A stretch of DNA of 64,000 nucleotides, taken from the NCBI RefSeq assembly GCF_900090205.1, contig NZ_LT607802.1:3936879-4000878 (forward strand). The letters are read 5' to 3'. Both the position numbers and the translations under genes were made by a program. Under the pieces are notes generated by a model, which was not told the DNA's origin, ran no database searches, and saw nothing but the letters and a program-made list of their open reading frames with translations. Shown here one piece after another: positions 45,717 through 54,492 of the stretch. Every line of letters starts with the position of its first letter. The first letter of the stretch is position 1. Source of the stretch: Vogesella sp. LIG4. GTDB lineage: Bacteria; Pseudomonadota; Gammaproteobacteria; Burkholderiales; Chromobacteriaceae.

Positions 45717-45820
45717 CTTTTTATCAACTGTAATTCGCGTTTGCTGCGGTTTTTCGCATGGATCAGGGTTGGCACAATCCCGCTATCGACTTACCGCCCA
45801 TTACCTCCACGGAGAACACC

Positions 45821-46627
45821 ATGAGCAATATTCCCGCTTTCGGCCTTGGCACCTTCCGCCTGCAAGGCCAGGCTGCCATCGACTCGGTGCGTAACGGCCT
45901 GGAACTCGGCTACCGCACCATCGATACCGCACAGATCTACGGCAACGAAGCCGACGTGGGCAGCGCAATCGCTTCTTCCGGCGTGCGCCGTGACGAGCTG
46001 TTCCTGACCACCAAGATCTGGGTGGACAACTACGCCGCGGACAAGCTGGTGCCCAGCCTGGAGGAAAGCCTCGCCAAGCTGCGCACCGACTACGTGGATC
46101 TGACACTCATCCATTGGCCGGCGCCCGGCAACGGCGTGCCGCTCGACACTTTCATGACCGCGCTTGCCGAAGCCAGGGCCAGGGGCCTGACCCGGCAGAT
46201 CGGCATCTCCAACTTCAATATCGAACTGACCAGACAGGCAATCGCCGCGGTTGGCAAGGAGGCGATTGCCACCAACCAGATCGAGCTGAGCCCCTATCTG
46301 CAGAACCGCAAGCTGGTGGAATTCCTGCAGCACGAAGGCATCCACATCACCTCGTACATGACCCTCGCCTACGGCAAGGTGCTGGGCGACCCGGTGATCG
46401 GTGCCATCGCGCAGCGGCTTGGCGCAACACCGGCGCAGGTAGCGCTGGCCTGGGCACTGCAGCAGGGCTACTCGGTGATTCCATCGTCGACCAAGCGCGA
46501 AAACCTGGCCAGCAACCTGCTGGCGCAGACCCTGCGCCTGAGCGACGCGGACATGGCGCAGATTGCCGCCCTGGAACGCAACGGCCGCGAAGTCGACCCC
46601 GCCGGCCTGGCGCCGCAGTGGGATTGA
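45821..46627 (+). CDS. dkgB: Aldo/keto reductase DkgB-like
   Basis: A 268-aa NADPH-dependent reductase, similar to E. coli DkgB, which reduces 2,5-diketogluconate and methylglyoxal-like aldehydes. The catalytic tetrad is visible as Asp35, Tyr40, Lys65 and His98. Other motifs are [30 protein letters not shown] and [15 protein letters not shown] start at ATG 45821 with GGAGA upstream. It lies 104 bp from the MFS gene, so it may have its own promoter. Confidence 0.9.
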   Translation: MSNIPAFGLGTFRLQGQAAIDSVRNGLELGYRTIDTAQIYGNEADVGSAIASSGVRRDELFLTTKIWVDNYAADKLVPSLEESLAKLRTDYVDLTLIHWPAPGNGVPLDTFMTALAEARARGLTRQIGISNFNIELTRQAIAAVGKEAIATNQIELSPYLQNRKLVEFLQHEGIHITSYMTLAYGKVLGDPVIGAIAQRLGATPAQVALAWALQQGYSVIPSSTKRENLASNLLAQTLRLSDADMAQIAALERNGREVDPAGLAPQWD

Positions 46628-46836
46628 GCTGACGGCCTGGCATTCTGCCCGTCCGCAGCCGCCAGGCCGTGGCCGGGCAAGACCAGCTTCGCAAGCCGGG
46701 GGCGAGTCAGCATTCAGCGCGTGAGCACACCATGCGGCCAACCTTGTCCTGGGTTGGCCGCATGACTTCCAGCAGCACCGGCAAGCCGGCTATTACAAAC
46801 GCATTGGCAAACGTGGCAGGCGGCCGGCAAGCGCTG
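46628..46836. other. Gap between dkgB and the LuxR-type gene
   Basis: No protein gene is supported here. An ACGGCCTGGC...GCCAGGCCGT stem lies near 46633-46671 just after dkgB and may help end transcription, though without a T-run. The TTGGCCGCA pair at 46731-46764 follows, then AT-richer sequence leading to a promoter at 46837. Confidence 0.5.
46731..46764. repeat. Paired TTGGCCGCA motifs in a 12-bp stem
   Basis: CATGCGGCCAAC (46731-46742) and GTTGGCCGCATG (46753-46764) flank a 10-bp loop. The motifs face outward. Confidence 0.9.
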
Positions 46837-46865
46837 TTTACACCTGGAAAGAAAGTCGTTATATA
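46837..46865 (+). promoter_or_regulatory. Sigma-70-type promoter for the LuxR-type gene
   Basis: TTTACA (46837-46842), exactly 17 bp, then TATATA (46860-46865). Transcription would begin near 46872, just before or within the AGGAAGG ribosome site of the small leader ORF. Confidence 0.6.
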
Positions 46866-46883
46866 TCAGGAAGGTTGATATTG

Positions 46884-46943
46884 ATGACGTACTTACCTGC
46901 TGGCTATGGCAGGCCGGCGACGGTGACAGGACAAGACCGATGA
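46884..46943 (+). CDS. 19-codon leader ORF overlapping the LuxR-type gene
   Basis: ATG 46884 has AGGAAGG 9 nt upstream and encodes MTYLPAGYGRPATVTGQDR. Its TGA (46941-46943) overlaps the next ATG in an ATGA junction. A good ribosome site plus exact stop/start overlap suggests translational coupling. No family is recognisable at this length. Confidence 0.35.
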   Translation: MTYLPAGYGRPATVTGQDR

Positions 46944-47752
46944 CAACTGAACAAATTCCGTTTTCCATCGCCGGCGAGCTGGTGGCCAACCTCGGCACCG
47001 AGCAATTTCCGGCCCGGCTATGGTCGTGGCTACACAGCACGGTGGAGCCGCAGTCCTACCATATTGCCGCCCTGCGCTTTCGCCGCCCGGCCCTGATGAG
47101 CCCGGTGGAGAACCTGGATGTGCTGTTCTTTGCCGGCCATTCCGACCCGGATGAATCCCGGCTGGCGCTCTCGCTGTACCAGCGCGAGGATGAATGGAAG
47201 CGTGACGAGCAACTGCTTAACCATGTCGAACGCGCCACCGACCCGCAGCTGATCCTTTCGCACCACCAGGCGCTGCCGCCAACCGACTATGGCCGGCTGA
47301 TCGCCCAGAGCCCGCTGGGTGAGGAATGCACGCTGATCGGCAGCGAGCGCGACCATGTCTACACCTTGTCCATCTTCCGCCGCCGTGACGCGCCGTCGTT
47401 CACCCTGGGCGAGCTGGGCCGCTTGCGCCAGCTCTGCAGCTTCCTGTTCCCCCTGCTTGCCCAGCATGCGCGCTTGTCCGCCACGGCGGTCTCCGGCTCC
47501 AGCGATGTGCTGCTGCAGTACCTGGACCGCAGCCTCAGCCGTGCGCGCATCAGCCTGTCCCCGCGCGAACGCCTGGTATGCCATGCCGCCATGGAAGGCA
47601 TCACCGTTCCGCAGATCGCCGAGCGGCTCGCCATCGGCCAGTGCAGCGTGCGTACCTATCTCGACCGCGCGCTGAACAAGATAGGCGTGGGCAGCAAATC
47701 CGAACTGTTTGCCTGGTGCGTCGCCGTCAGCGAGACACAAACCACCCACTAA
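46940..47752 (+). CDS. LuxR-type transcriptional regulator
   Basis: A 270-aa regulator whose C-terminal helix-turn-helix lies near residues 203-260: ISLSPRERLVCHAAMEGITVPQIAERLAIGQCSVRTYLDRALNKIGVGSKSELFAW. The N-terminal 200 residues do not match an acyl-homoserine-lactone-binding or receiver domain that I recognise, and no luxI gene is present. It precedes the amidohydrolase, binding protein and outer-membrane gene cluster and probably controls it. Confidence 0.85.
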   Translation: MTTEQIPFSIAGELVANLGTEQFPARLWSWLHSTVEPQSYHIAALRFRRPALMSPVENLDVLFFAGHSDPDESRLALSLYQREDEWKRDEQLLNHVERATDPQLILSHHQALPPTDYGRLIAQSPLGEECTLIGSERDHVYTLSIFRRRDAPSFTLGELGRLRQLCSFLFPLLAQHARLSATAVSGSSDVLLQYLDRSLSRARISLSPRERLVCHAAMEGITVPQIAERLAIGQCSVRTYLDRALNKIGVGSKSELFAWCVAVSETQTTH

Positions 47753-47893
47753 AGCTGCACCCTGTCCTAAAAAGCGAGGACAGACAGCCTCCCCTCCCTC
47801 CCCCAGTATCACTCCAACACGCGCAAGCGGACGCGGCAGGGCACTCCTGCCGCCGTGCCCGGCGCACTCTGCTCATGCCTGTTGGAGATCGAG

Positions 47894-49519
47894 ATGTCCT
47901 ACCCCGACCGTGTTTACCTCAACGGTACCGTGTATACCGGCGACGGCCAGCGCCGCTTTGCCCAGGCCCTGGCCATTGGCAACGGCAAGATCCTGGCTGT
48001 TGGCAACAATGATGAAATCCGCCGGCTTGCCGGACCGGCCACCGAACAGGTCGACCTGACAGGCAGGCTGGTGGTGCCCGGCTTCATCGACGGCCATGTG
48101 CACCCGATCGAGGGGCACCAGATCCTGGGCGACTTCGACCTGTCCGGGCTGCACACGCCGGCACAGATGCTGGCCCGCATCCGGGAATGCGCGGCCGCCA
48201 CGCCGGACGAGCCGTGGGTATACCTCGGCGGTGCCGACCTGGCCGCGTTCGGCGTGTACCCGACGCGCGAGCTGCTGGATAGCGTGGTGCCGGAGCGGCC
48301 GCTGCTGGTGATTGGCCACGACGTGCACAGCGGCTGCCTCAACAGCAAAGGCCTGGCCGCAGCCGGCATCACCGCCGACACCCAGGACCCGGCGGGCGGC
48401 ATTCACGAGCGCGACCCGGCCAGCGGCCTGCCAACCGGCGTGCTGCATGAGGCGGCGCTGTACCGCATCTTTGCGCAGATTCCCCAGCTCAGTCCGGAGA
48501 ACTACCCGAAATCGCTGCGCAAGGCGCATGCGATGGCACATGGTTTCGGCATCACCGGCTGGTTCGACGCGCGTATCGACGAGCCACTGTTGGCCGCATA
48601 TGCCGCGGCGCAACGCGCCGGCGAACTCAAGCAGTATGTCAGCGCCGGCCTGCTCGCCAGCCCCCGTCACGGTGCACGCGAGCAGATTGCGCGCTTCAGC
48701 CAATGGCGGCGTGATTTCGAGCACGACAATCTGCGCCTGCACACGGTAAAGATCTTCATCGACGGCGTGCTTGAATCGAAAACCGCCGCACTGCTGGCGC
48801 CATACGCCGGCAGCGACGACACCGGCCTGGCGCTGTGGGAGCAGGAGGCACTCAACGAGATCGCCATGCTGGCCGATGCCGCCGGCTTCGACTTGCACTT
48901 CCACACCCTGGCCGACCGCGCCACCCGCATGGCGCTGGATGCGCTGGACTACGTGCAGCGGCAAAACGGCCCGCGCGACCGGCGAGCCCAGCTGGCCCAC
49001 CTGCAACTGGTGGACCCGGCCGACATGCCGCGCTTCCACCAGCTGGGCGCCATCGCCAGCATGCAGGCGCTATGGTGCGCGCCCAGCCCGGAGCTGCAGC
49101 AGTTCTACAGCGAGCTGATCGGGCCGGAGCGCACCGCCCGCAACTATCCGTTCCGCAGCCTGCGCAACGCCGGCGCCATGCTGGCCGGCGGCTCCGACTG
49201 GAGCGTATCCACCATGGACCCGCTGGCAATCATGCAGGTCGGTGTCACCCATATCCCGTTCGAGCACCCGGATGCCGCGCCCTGGAACCCGGACGAGCGG
49301 CTGGACCTGCAGACCATGCTGGAGGCGCACACCGTCAACGCCGCCCATGCGCTGCGCTTCGACGACTGCACCGGCTCGCTCGAAGCCGGCAAGGACGCCA
49401 GCTTCGCCATCCTGGACCGCAACCCGTTCTGCCACCCGGCGGGCGAGATCGCGCAGGCCCGGGTGATCGAAACCTGTTTCCGCGGCGAAGTGGTGTATTC
49501 GCGGGCAGACCAGGCCTGA
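47894..49519 (+). CDS. YtcJ-like amidohydrolase
   Basis: A 541-aa metal-dependent hydrolase of the amidohydrolase superfamily, long YtcJ-like branch. VVPGFIDGHVHPIEG holds the HxH metal pair, HFHTLADRATRMALDAL and AHLQLVDPADM follow, and GGSDWSVSTMDPLAIM supplies the late aspartate. I start at ATG 47894 (MSYPDRVYLNG) with GGAGATCGAG upstream. Substrate is unknown; many members act on amides or lactams. It sits 85 bp before the binding-protein gene, likely one operon. A second, distinct member lies at 62446. Confidence 0.85.
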   Translation: MSYPDRVYLNGTVYTGDGQRRFAQALAIGNGKILAVGNNDEIRRLAGPATEQVDLTGRLVVPGFIDGHVHPIEGHQILGDFDLSGLHTPAQMLARIRECAAATPDEPWVYLGGADLAAFGVYPTRELLDSVVPERPLLVIGHDVHSGCLNSKGLAAAGITADTQDPAGGIHERDPASGLPTGVLHEAALYRIFAQIPQLSPENYPKSLRKAHAMAHGFGITGWFDARIDEPLLAAYAAAQRAGELKQYVSAGLLASPRHGAREQIARFSQWRRDFEHDNLRLHTVKIFIDGVLESKTAALLAPYAGSDDTGLALWEQEALNEIAMLADAAGFDLHFHTLADRATRMALDALDYVQRQNGPRDRRAQLAHLQLVDPADMPRFHQLGAIASMQALWCAPSPELQQFYSELIGPERTARNYPFRSLRNAGAMLAGGSDWSVSTMDPLAIMQVGVTHIPFEHPDAAPWNPDERLDLQTMLEAHTVNAAHALRFDDCTGSLEAGKDASFAILDRNPFCHPAGEIAQARVIETCFRGEVVYSRADQA

Positions 49520-49603
49520 AGCCTTCCGACAAGAAAGCCGCGGACCACCCGACGGCAATTTGATGCTGCAGCAGACAGCGATGATCCATGCAAAGGAAAC
49601 GAG

Positions 49604-50701
49604 ATGAGAACATTCAGCAAGACAGTCTGTGCCCTGGCCCTGCCCGCCCTGTTCGCGGCGTCGCAGGCCTCGGCCGAACAGGCTTATGTCAACGTATACA
49701 ACTGGGGCAACAGTATTGCCCGTGACACCAATGCCAACTTCGAGAAGCAGACCGGCATCAAGGTGCGCTATTCGGAGTTCGACTCCAACGACACCTTGCA
49801 GACCAAGCTGCTGGTCGGCAGCTCCGGCTACGACGTGGTGGTGCCGTCCGATTCCTACTTCGGCCGCCAGCTGCAGGCCGGCCTGTACCGCAAGCTGGAC
49901 AAGACCAAGATCCCCAACCTGGCCAAGCTCGACCCGGTGCTGATGAAGATCCTGGCCGGCTCCGACCCTGGCAACCAGTACGGCGTGCCGATCAACTGGG
50001 GTACTGACGGCATCGGCATCAACAGGCAGAAGGTTCAGTCCATCCTGGGCAAGGACACCCCGCTCAATACCTGGGAACTGCTGTTCAACCCCAAGTACGT
50101 GTCCAGGCTGGCGAAATGTGGCGTCTCGCTACTGGATTCGCCGGTAGACGTATTCGGCATGGGGCTGTACTACCTGAAGAAAAATCCGCTCAGCACCAAC
50201 CCGGCCGACTACCAGGAAGTGCTGAAGATGCTCAAGGCCATCCGCCCCTATATCGGCCAGTTCAATACCGTCAGCTACGCCAATGACCTGGCCGGTGGCG
50301 ACATCTGCATGGCCATGGGTTACTCCGGCGATGTGAATACCGCCCGCCTGGCGGCACAGGCCGCCAAAAAACCGTACAACATCCAGTACCTGATTCCGAA
50401 GGAAGGCACTGTCATCTGGTTCGACGTGATGGCCGTACCCAAGTCCGCCCCCAATGCCGACGCGGCGATGAAGTGGATCAACCATGTGATCTCGGAGAAA
50501 GAAGCCGCCGCGCTGAGTAACGAGACCTACTACCCGACCGTGGTACCGGGCTCGAAGAAGTTGCTGAACAAGGAGGTACTGGAAGACCCCACCGTTTATC
50601 CCGCCGCAGCAGAGATGAACACCATGTTCACCGTGCACGCGCTGCCACCGGAAATCATGCGCCTGGAAACCCGCCTGTGGCAGGAATTCAAGACCCGCTG
50701 A
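49604..50701 (+). CDS. Polyamine-type (PotF/PotD-like) periplasmic binding protein
   Basis: A 365-aa periplasmic protein with signal peptide KTVCALALPALFAASQASA and the polyamine-binding fold: VNVYNWGNSIARDTNANFEKQTGIKVRYSEFDSN, LLVGSSGYDVVVPSD, PINWGTDGIGIN, and EGTVIWFDVMAVPKSAPN. Length fits PotF. No ATPase or permease gene is nearby, so it is an orphan here; it could serve a transporter elsewhere or act as a sensor. It lies between the amidohydrolase and the DUF3138 gene. Confidence 0.88.
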   Translation: MRTFSKTVCALALPALFAASQASAEQAYVNVYNWGNSIARDTNANFEKQTGIKVRYSEFDSNDTLQTKLLVGSSGYDVVVPSDSYFGRQLQAGLYRKLDKTKIPNLAKLDPVLMKILAGSDPGNQYGVPINWGTDGIGINRQKVQSILGKDTPLNTWELLFNPKYVSRLAKCGVSLLDSPVDVFGMGLYYLKKNPLSTNPADYQEVLKMLKAIRPYIGQFNTVSYANDLAGGDICMAMGYSGDVNTARLAAQAAKKPYNIQYLIPKEGTVIWFDVMAVPKSAPNADAAMKWINHVISEKEAAALSNETYYPTVVPGSKKLLNKEVLEDPTVYPAAAEMNTMFTVHALPPEIMRLETRLWQEFKTR

Positions 50702-50738
50702 TCCGGGAGCCGCCAGCACGTCTACATAGGGATGAACC

Positions 50739-52274
50739 ATGAAACTGAAACTGATCAGCGCGCTGCTGCTGGGGCTGCCGGCAGCTTCCTTTGCCGGCAG
50801 CGACAATAGCGCCAACCTGGAAAAGCAGATCGAAGTGCTGCAACAGCAAGTGCAGCTGTTGCAACAGAGCAATGCGCAGATTCCATTGCTGCAGCAGCAG
50901 CTGGAGGCACTGCGCCAGCAGGTCGGCGTGACGGCGCCCACCCCGGTGGTAGCCGCGGCCGGCAGCGCACAGGCCGCGGAGGAGCCGGAAGAAGACAGCA
51001 TCAAGCAAACGGTGACCAGCCTGAAGATGAAAGTCGATTCGCTGGCCGAGGCGGCAGCCACCGGGCCGATTGCCGGGCTGAGCGTGAGCGGCTTTATCGA
51101 CCCGATGTATATCTACAACCGCGCCACCAACTCCGGCGGCTTCCGTTTCCTGAACAAGAACGGCGCCTACAACTATTACGACAGCAATCTGGGCGACGTG
51201 ACCCTGGATATCAAGAAAACCTTCGGCGTGGGCCCCAGTGCGCCGAGTGCCGAGCTGATCATCCAGCCCAACCGCGGCAGCGGCGCCAGCTTCAGCAATG
51301 AAAACGGCGGCATGACCAGCAGCATCTTCAACCAGGCAGATGTCAGCCTGCCGCTGTCGCCCACCGCCACGCTGCAGATCGGCCTGCTGCCCAGCCTGGC
51401 AGGCTACGAGCCCAACCCGGTTACCCAGACCCAGACGCTGACGCACAACCTGCTGTTCGATTTCAGCGAGCCGGCTTCCTACCTGGGCATGAACTACAAG
51501 TGGTTCACCAACAATTACCAGACGCTGTGGCAGGTGATGCTTGCCAACGAGCAACTCAAGTCGGCCGGCTCCGTCGTCAGCGGGCCCAATGACACCAACA
51601 GGAGCAATAACAGCCCCACCCTCGCCGCGCGGGTGGACTACCAGTACACCACCTCGCTGGATCTGGGCCTGTCCGCCAATATCGGCCGGCAAACGCTGTT
51701 TTCACCCTGCCCCAGCGGCGGCTACGGCTACCAGTGCAACGGCAGCACGCCGTTCGGCAATTACTTCTATGCCGAAGGCGACCTGACCTACACCTGGGCC
51801 GATACGCAGTACAACGCCCAGATCGACTACGGCCAGCAGCAGCGCGCTGCCTGGAACGGCGGTACCGCGGTGTGGTACGGCGTCTCCTTGCTGGCCAACA
51901 AGAAATGGAATAGCGAATCCCTGGGGCGCATGGGCGCGACCATCCGCTTTGACTACCTGAACAACAGCAGGAACGGCGGTGGCGGCAGCAGCATTCTGTA
52001 CGGGCTTGCCGGCAGCAACCCGAGCCTGAACCCGACCAGCGGCTTCGGCGTGGATCAGCAGTGCCTGAGCCAGTCCAGCGACAACGGCCTGGCGTGCAAA
52101 GGCACCAACCGCGCCGATGTGGCGTTCGACCTGCAGTTCTTCCCGACCGAAAAAACCCAGATCAAGCTCGAATACCGGCACGACTTCGCCAATAACGCGG
52201 TGTTCCGCCGCAGCGACGGCTCGCTCTCCAGGGACAACGATATCTTCGGCACCCAGTTCATCTACTCGTTCTGA
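50739..52274 (+). CDS. DUF3138 outer-membrane protein
   Basis: A 511-aa protein with signal peptide LISALLLGLPAASFA, an N-terminal coiled coil of Gln/Leu repeats (residues 25-65, LEKQIEVLQQQVQLLQQ), and a long beta-rich domain ending in Phe (QFIYSF), as in outer-membrane barrels. The sequence matches my recollection of DUF3138, a betaproteobacterial family with porin-like build. With a polyamine-type binding protein 37 bp upstream, it may form the outer-membrane route for the same substrate. Confidence 0.75.
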   Translation: MKLKLISALLLGLPAASFAGSDNSANLEKQIEVLQQQVQLLQQSNAQIPLLQQQLEALRQQVGVTAPTPVVAAAGSAQAAEEPEEDSIKQTVTSLKMKVDSLAEAAATGPIAGLSVSGFIDPMYIYNRATNSGGFRFLNKNGAYNYYDSNLGDVTLDIKKTFGVGPSAPSAELIIQPNRGSGASFSNENGGMTSSIFNQADVSLPLSPTATLQIGLLPSLAGYEPNPVTQTQTLTHNLLFDFSEPASYLGMNYKWFTNNYQTLWQVMLANEQLKSAGSVVSGPNDTNRSNNSPTLAARVDYQYTTSLDLGLSANIGRQTLFSPCPSGGYGYQCNGSTPFGNYFYAEGDLTYTWADTQYNAQIDYGQQQRAAWNGGTAVWYGVSLLANKKWNSESLGRMGATIRFDYLNNSRNGGGGSSILYGLAGSNPSLNPTSGFGVDQQCLSQSSDNGLACKGTNRADVAFDLQFFPTEKTQIKLEYRHDFANNAVFRRSDGSLSRDNDIFGTQFIYSF

Positions 52275-52291
52275 GCGCTCGGCTCTCCTTT

Positions 52292-52325
52292 GATCTGCGG
52301 GCTTGGCAGTCTGCAGATCTTTTTT
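52292..52325 (+). terminator. Terminator after the DUF3138 gene
   Basis: GATCTGC (52292-52298) pairs with GCAGATC (52313-52319) around a 14-base loop, then six T. It should limit read-through into the DUF2889 gene. Confidence 0.75.
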
Positions 52326-52373
52326 GGTTTCGCCGCAGGAGATATTTCCAACCTGCCAGGCAAGGATTTGAAC

Positions 52374-52979
52374 ATGCCCTTATCCCCACCCGCTGAACGC
52401 AGCCTGTTCCACCACCGCCAGATCCACTGTCGTGGCTATCGCCGCCAGGATGGTCTGTGGGATATCGAAGGCAGCATCGTCGATACCAAAGGCTATGCGC
52501 TGACCTTTTACGATGGCCGGCCGCTGGCGCCGGGGCTGCCGCTGCACGAGATGCATCTGCGCCTGACCGTGGATGACGATCTGCTGATCCATGCCGCAGA
52601 AGCGAGCACCGAGCACGCGCCGTTTCCACCCTGCCCGGAGATCAATCCGGCCTACCGGCAACTGCTGGGGCTGCGTATTGCGCCGGGGTTTTCCGGCCAG
52701 GTGCGGGAACTGTTCAAGGGGCGGGCCGGCTGCACCCATCTCACCGAATTGCTCGGCCCGATGGCCACCACGGCCTTGCAGACACTGGCCTCCGGCCGCC
52801 GCTACCTGGCGCAGTGGGAAGCGCCGGAGCAACTGGCGGCGCTGAGTGCCAAAGGTGCCAGCCTGATCGACTCCTGCCACGGCTGGCGCAGCGACGGGGA
52901 GCCGGTAGCGGTGAAGTTTCCGCAGCGTTATACCGGCGTGCCGCGCCCGGCCATGCCGGACCAGACGCGCAATACCTAG
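52374..52979 (+). CDS. DUF2889 protein
   Basis: A 201-aa protein with the DUF2889 pattern: RSLFHHRQIHCRGYRRQDGLWDIEGSIVDTKGY, PLHEMHLRLTVDDDLLIHAAEASTEHAPFP, and GCTHLTELLGPMATTALQTL. No signal peptide or membrane segment is evident. Function is unknown, but I recall the family near phenylpropanoid or lignin-monomer degradation genes, and here it ends 4 bp inside the convergent MarR gene of the ferulate cluster. A role in that pathway is inference. Confidence 0.8.
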   Translation: MPLSPPAERSLFHHRQIHCRGYRRQDGLWDIEGSIVDTKGYALTFYDGRPLAPGLPLHEMHLRLTVDDDLLIHAAEASTEHAPFPPCPEINPAYRQLLGLRIAPGFSGQVRELFKGRAGCTHLTELLGPMATTALQTLASGRRYLAQWEAPEQLAALSAKGASLIDSCHGWRSDGEPVAVKFPQRYTGVPRPAMPDQTRNT

Positions 52980-53431
52980 ATGCCCGGTGCGCTCAGTGTT
53001 CGCACCAGGGTGCGCAGCTGCTGGTGAAACAGCGGGCGCTCCTCGTCTCCAAGCTCGGCGAGCATGACGGCCTCCAGCTGCGCCACCGCGGCATCGCACT
53101 GGTACAGCAGCACCTTGCCCGCTTCGGTCAGGCGGATCTGGATGATGCGGCCATGACTCGGGTCCGGCTCACGCTCAATCCAGCCCTTGCCTTCCATCAT
53201 CTTCACCATCTCGTTGGCCGATTGCGGCGAGATCAGCGAGCGCTCGGCCAGCTGGGCATTGGACAGCTGGCCCTGGGTGCAGAGGAAGGACAGCGTGGTG
53301 TACTGCTGCACGGTAAGGCCCAGCGGCAGCAGGCTGTCGCGCATGCGCCGGCTCAGCACGTGGTCGAGCCGGCCGATCAGGTAGGCAATGCCGCTTGGCT
53401 TGTCCTGCGCTGGAGAGTCGGCAGTAGTCAT
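52976..53431 (-). CDS. MarR-family repressor of the ferulate cluster
   Basis: A 151-aa winged-helix repressor: LTVQQYTTLSFLCTQGQLSNAQLAERSLISPQSANEMVKMMEGKGWIEREPDPSHGR carries the helix-turn-helix and the DxRxx-like wing. It is divergent from ech-vdh-fcs, like the FerC/CouR-type repressors that respond to hydroxycinnamoyl-CoA. Two identical-arm operators lie in the gap, one near each start. Its stop overlaps that of the DUF2889 gene. Confidence 0.88.
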   Translation of the reverse strand: MTTADSPAQDKPSGIAYLIGRLDHVLSRRMRDSLLPLGLTVQQYTTLSFLCTQGQLSNAQLAERSLISPQSANEMVKMMEGKGWIEREPDPSHGRIIQIRLTEAGKVLLYQCDAAVAQLEAVMLAELGDEERPLFHQQLRTLVRTLSAPGI

Positions 53432-53479
53432 GGTCTGGGGCGAAAACAGGGAAAGCGCCAGCTTACCCGCAAAGCCGAG

Positions 53480-53496
53480 TATCAGCCATCCTGATA
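53480..53496. promoter_or_regulatory. MarR-type operator 1
   Basis: TATCAG, five bases, CTGATA. It lies 49 bp upstream of the MarR start and shares both arms and the trailing TTT with the site at 53552-53568. Confidence 0.65.
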
Positions 53497-53551
53497 TTTT
53501 TCGCGCCGGCTATTGCCTTCGCCTTCGCGGCATGAGTAAGATGAATTCAAT

Positions 53552-53568
53552 TATCAGGCAACCTGATA
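53552..53568. promoter_or_regulatory. MarR-type operator 2
   Basis: TATCAGGCAACCTGATA is a 7-bp-arm inverted repeat around CAA. It lies 24 bp upstream of the ech start, where a repressor would block transcription. Its centre is 72 bp from that of operator 1. Confidence 0.7.
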
Positions 53569-53591
53569 TTTATTTGATAAAGGAACAAGAC

Positions 53592-54425
53592 ATGGCCGAC
53601 TACAAGGAACGCTGGCAAACGGTGCAGGTGGAAGTGGCAAACGGTATTGCCTGGGTAACGCTGAACCGCCCGGAAAAACGCAATGCGATGAGCCCCACGC
53701 TGAACCGCGAAATGATCGATGTGCTGGAAACGCTGGAGCTGGATGACGCGGCGCAGGTGCTGGTGTTCACCGGTGCCGGCGAATCGTGGTCCGCCGGCAT
53801 GGACCTGAAGGAATACTTCCGCGAAACCGACGGCAAGCCGGAGATCGTGCAGGAACGCATGCGCCGCGACTGCTCGCAATGGCAGTGGAAGCTGCTGCGC
53901 TTCTACACCAAGCCCACCATCGCCATGGTCAACGGCTGGTGCTTCGGCGGCGCGTTCTCGCCGCTGGTGGCCTGCGACCTGGCGATTGCCGCCGACGAGG
54001 CGGTGTTCGGCCTGTCCGAAATCAACTGGGGCATTCCGCCGGGCAACCTGGTAAGCAAGGCAGTGGCAGACACCATGGGCCACCGCGCCGCGCTGTACTA
54101 CATCATGACCGGCGAGACCTTCACCGGCAAACAGGCCGCCGAAATGGGCCTGGTCAACAGCAGCGTACCGCGCGCCCAGCTGCGCGACGCGGTGGAAACG
54201 TTGGCCGCAAAGCTGCTGGAGAAAAACCCGGTGGTGCTGCGCTTCGCCAAGCACGGCTTCAAGCGCTGCCGCGAACTGTCCTGGGAACAGAACGAAGACT
54301 ACCTGTACGCCAAGGTGGACCAGTCCAACGGGCGCGACCCGGAGCAAGGCCGCCAGCAGGGTCTCAAGCAGTTCCTGGACGACAAGACCATCAAGCCGGG
54401 CCTGCAAACCTACAAGCGCGGTTGA
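53592..54425 (+). CDS. ech: Feruloyl-CoA (hydroxycinnamoyl-CoA) hydratase-lyase
   Basis: A 277-aa crotonase-fold enzyme that hydrates feruloyl-CoA and cleaves it to vanillin and acetyl-CoA. Residues known as important in the Pseudomonas enzyme fall at the same numbers: Tyr75 (LKEYF), Ser123 (GGAFSP), Glu143 (LSEINWGIPPG) and Tyr239 (EDYLYAK). I start at ATG 53592 with AAGGA upstream; the open frame extends further upstream through the operator region and is not used. It is first in ech-vdh-fcs. Confidence 0.96.
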   Translation: MADYKERWQTVQVEVANGIAWVTLNRPEKRNAMSPTLNREMIDVLETLELDDAAQVLVFTGAGESWSAGMDLKEYFRETDGKPEIVQERMRRDCSQWQWKLLRFYTKPTIAMVNGWCFGGAFSPLVACDLAIAADEAVFGLSEINWGIPPGNLVSKAVADTMGHRAALYYIMTGETFTGKQAAEMGLVNSSVPRAQLRDAVETLAAKLLEKNPVVLRFAKHGFKRCRELSWEQNEDYLYAKVDQSNGRDPEQGRQQGLKQFLDDKTIKPGLQTYKRG

Positions 54426-54492
54426 TAAGCCGCCAGCACCGCAGCCGGCGCGGGCCGGCCTGCGTCACACACAAGAAAGAGGAGAAACCGTG

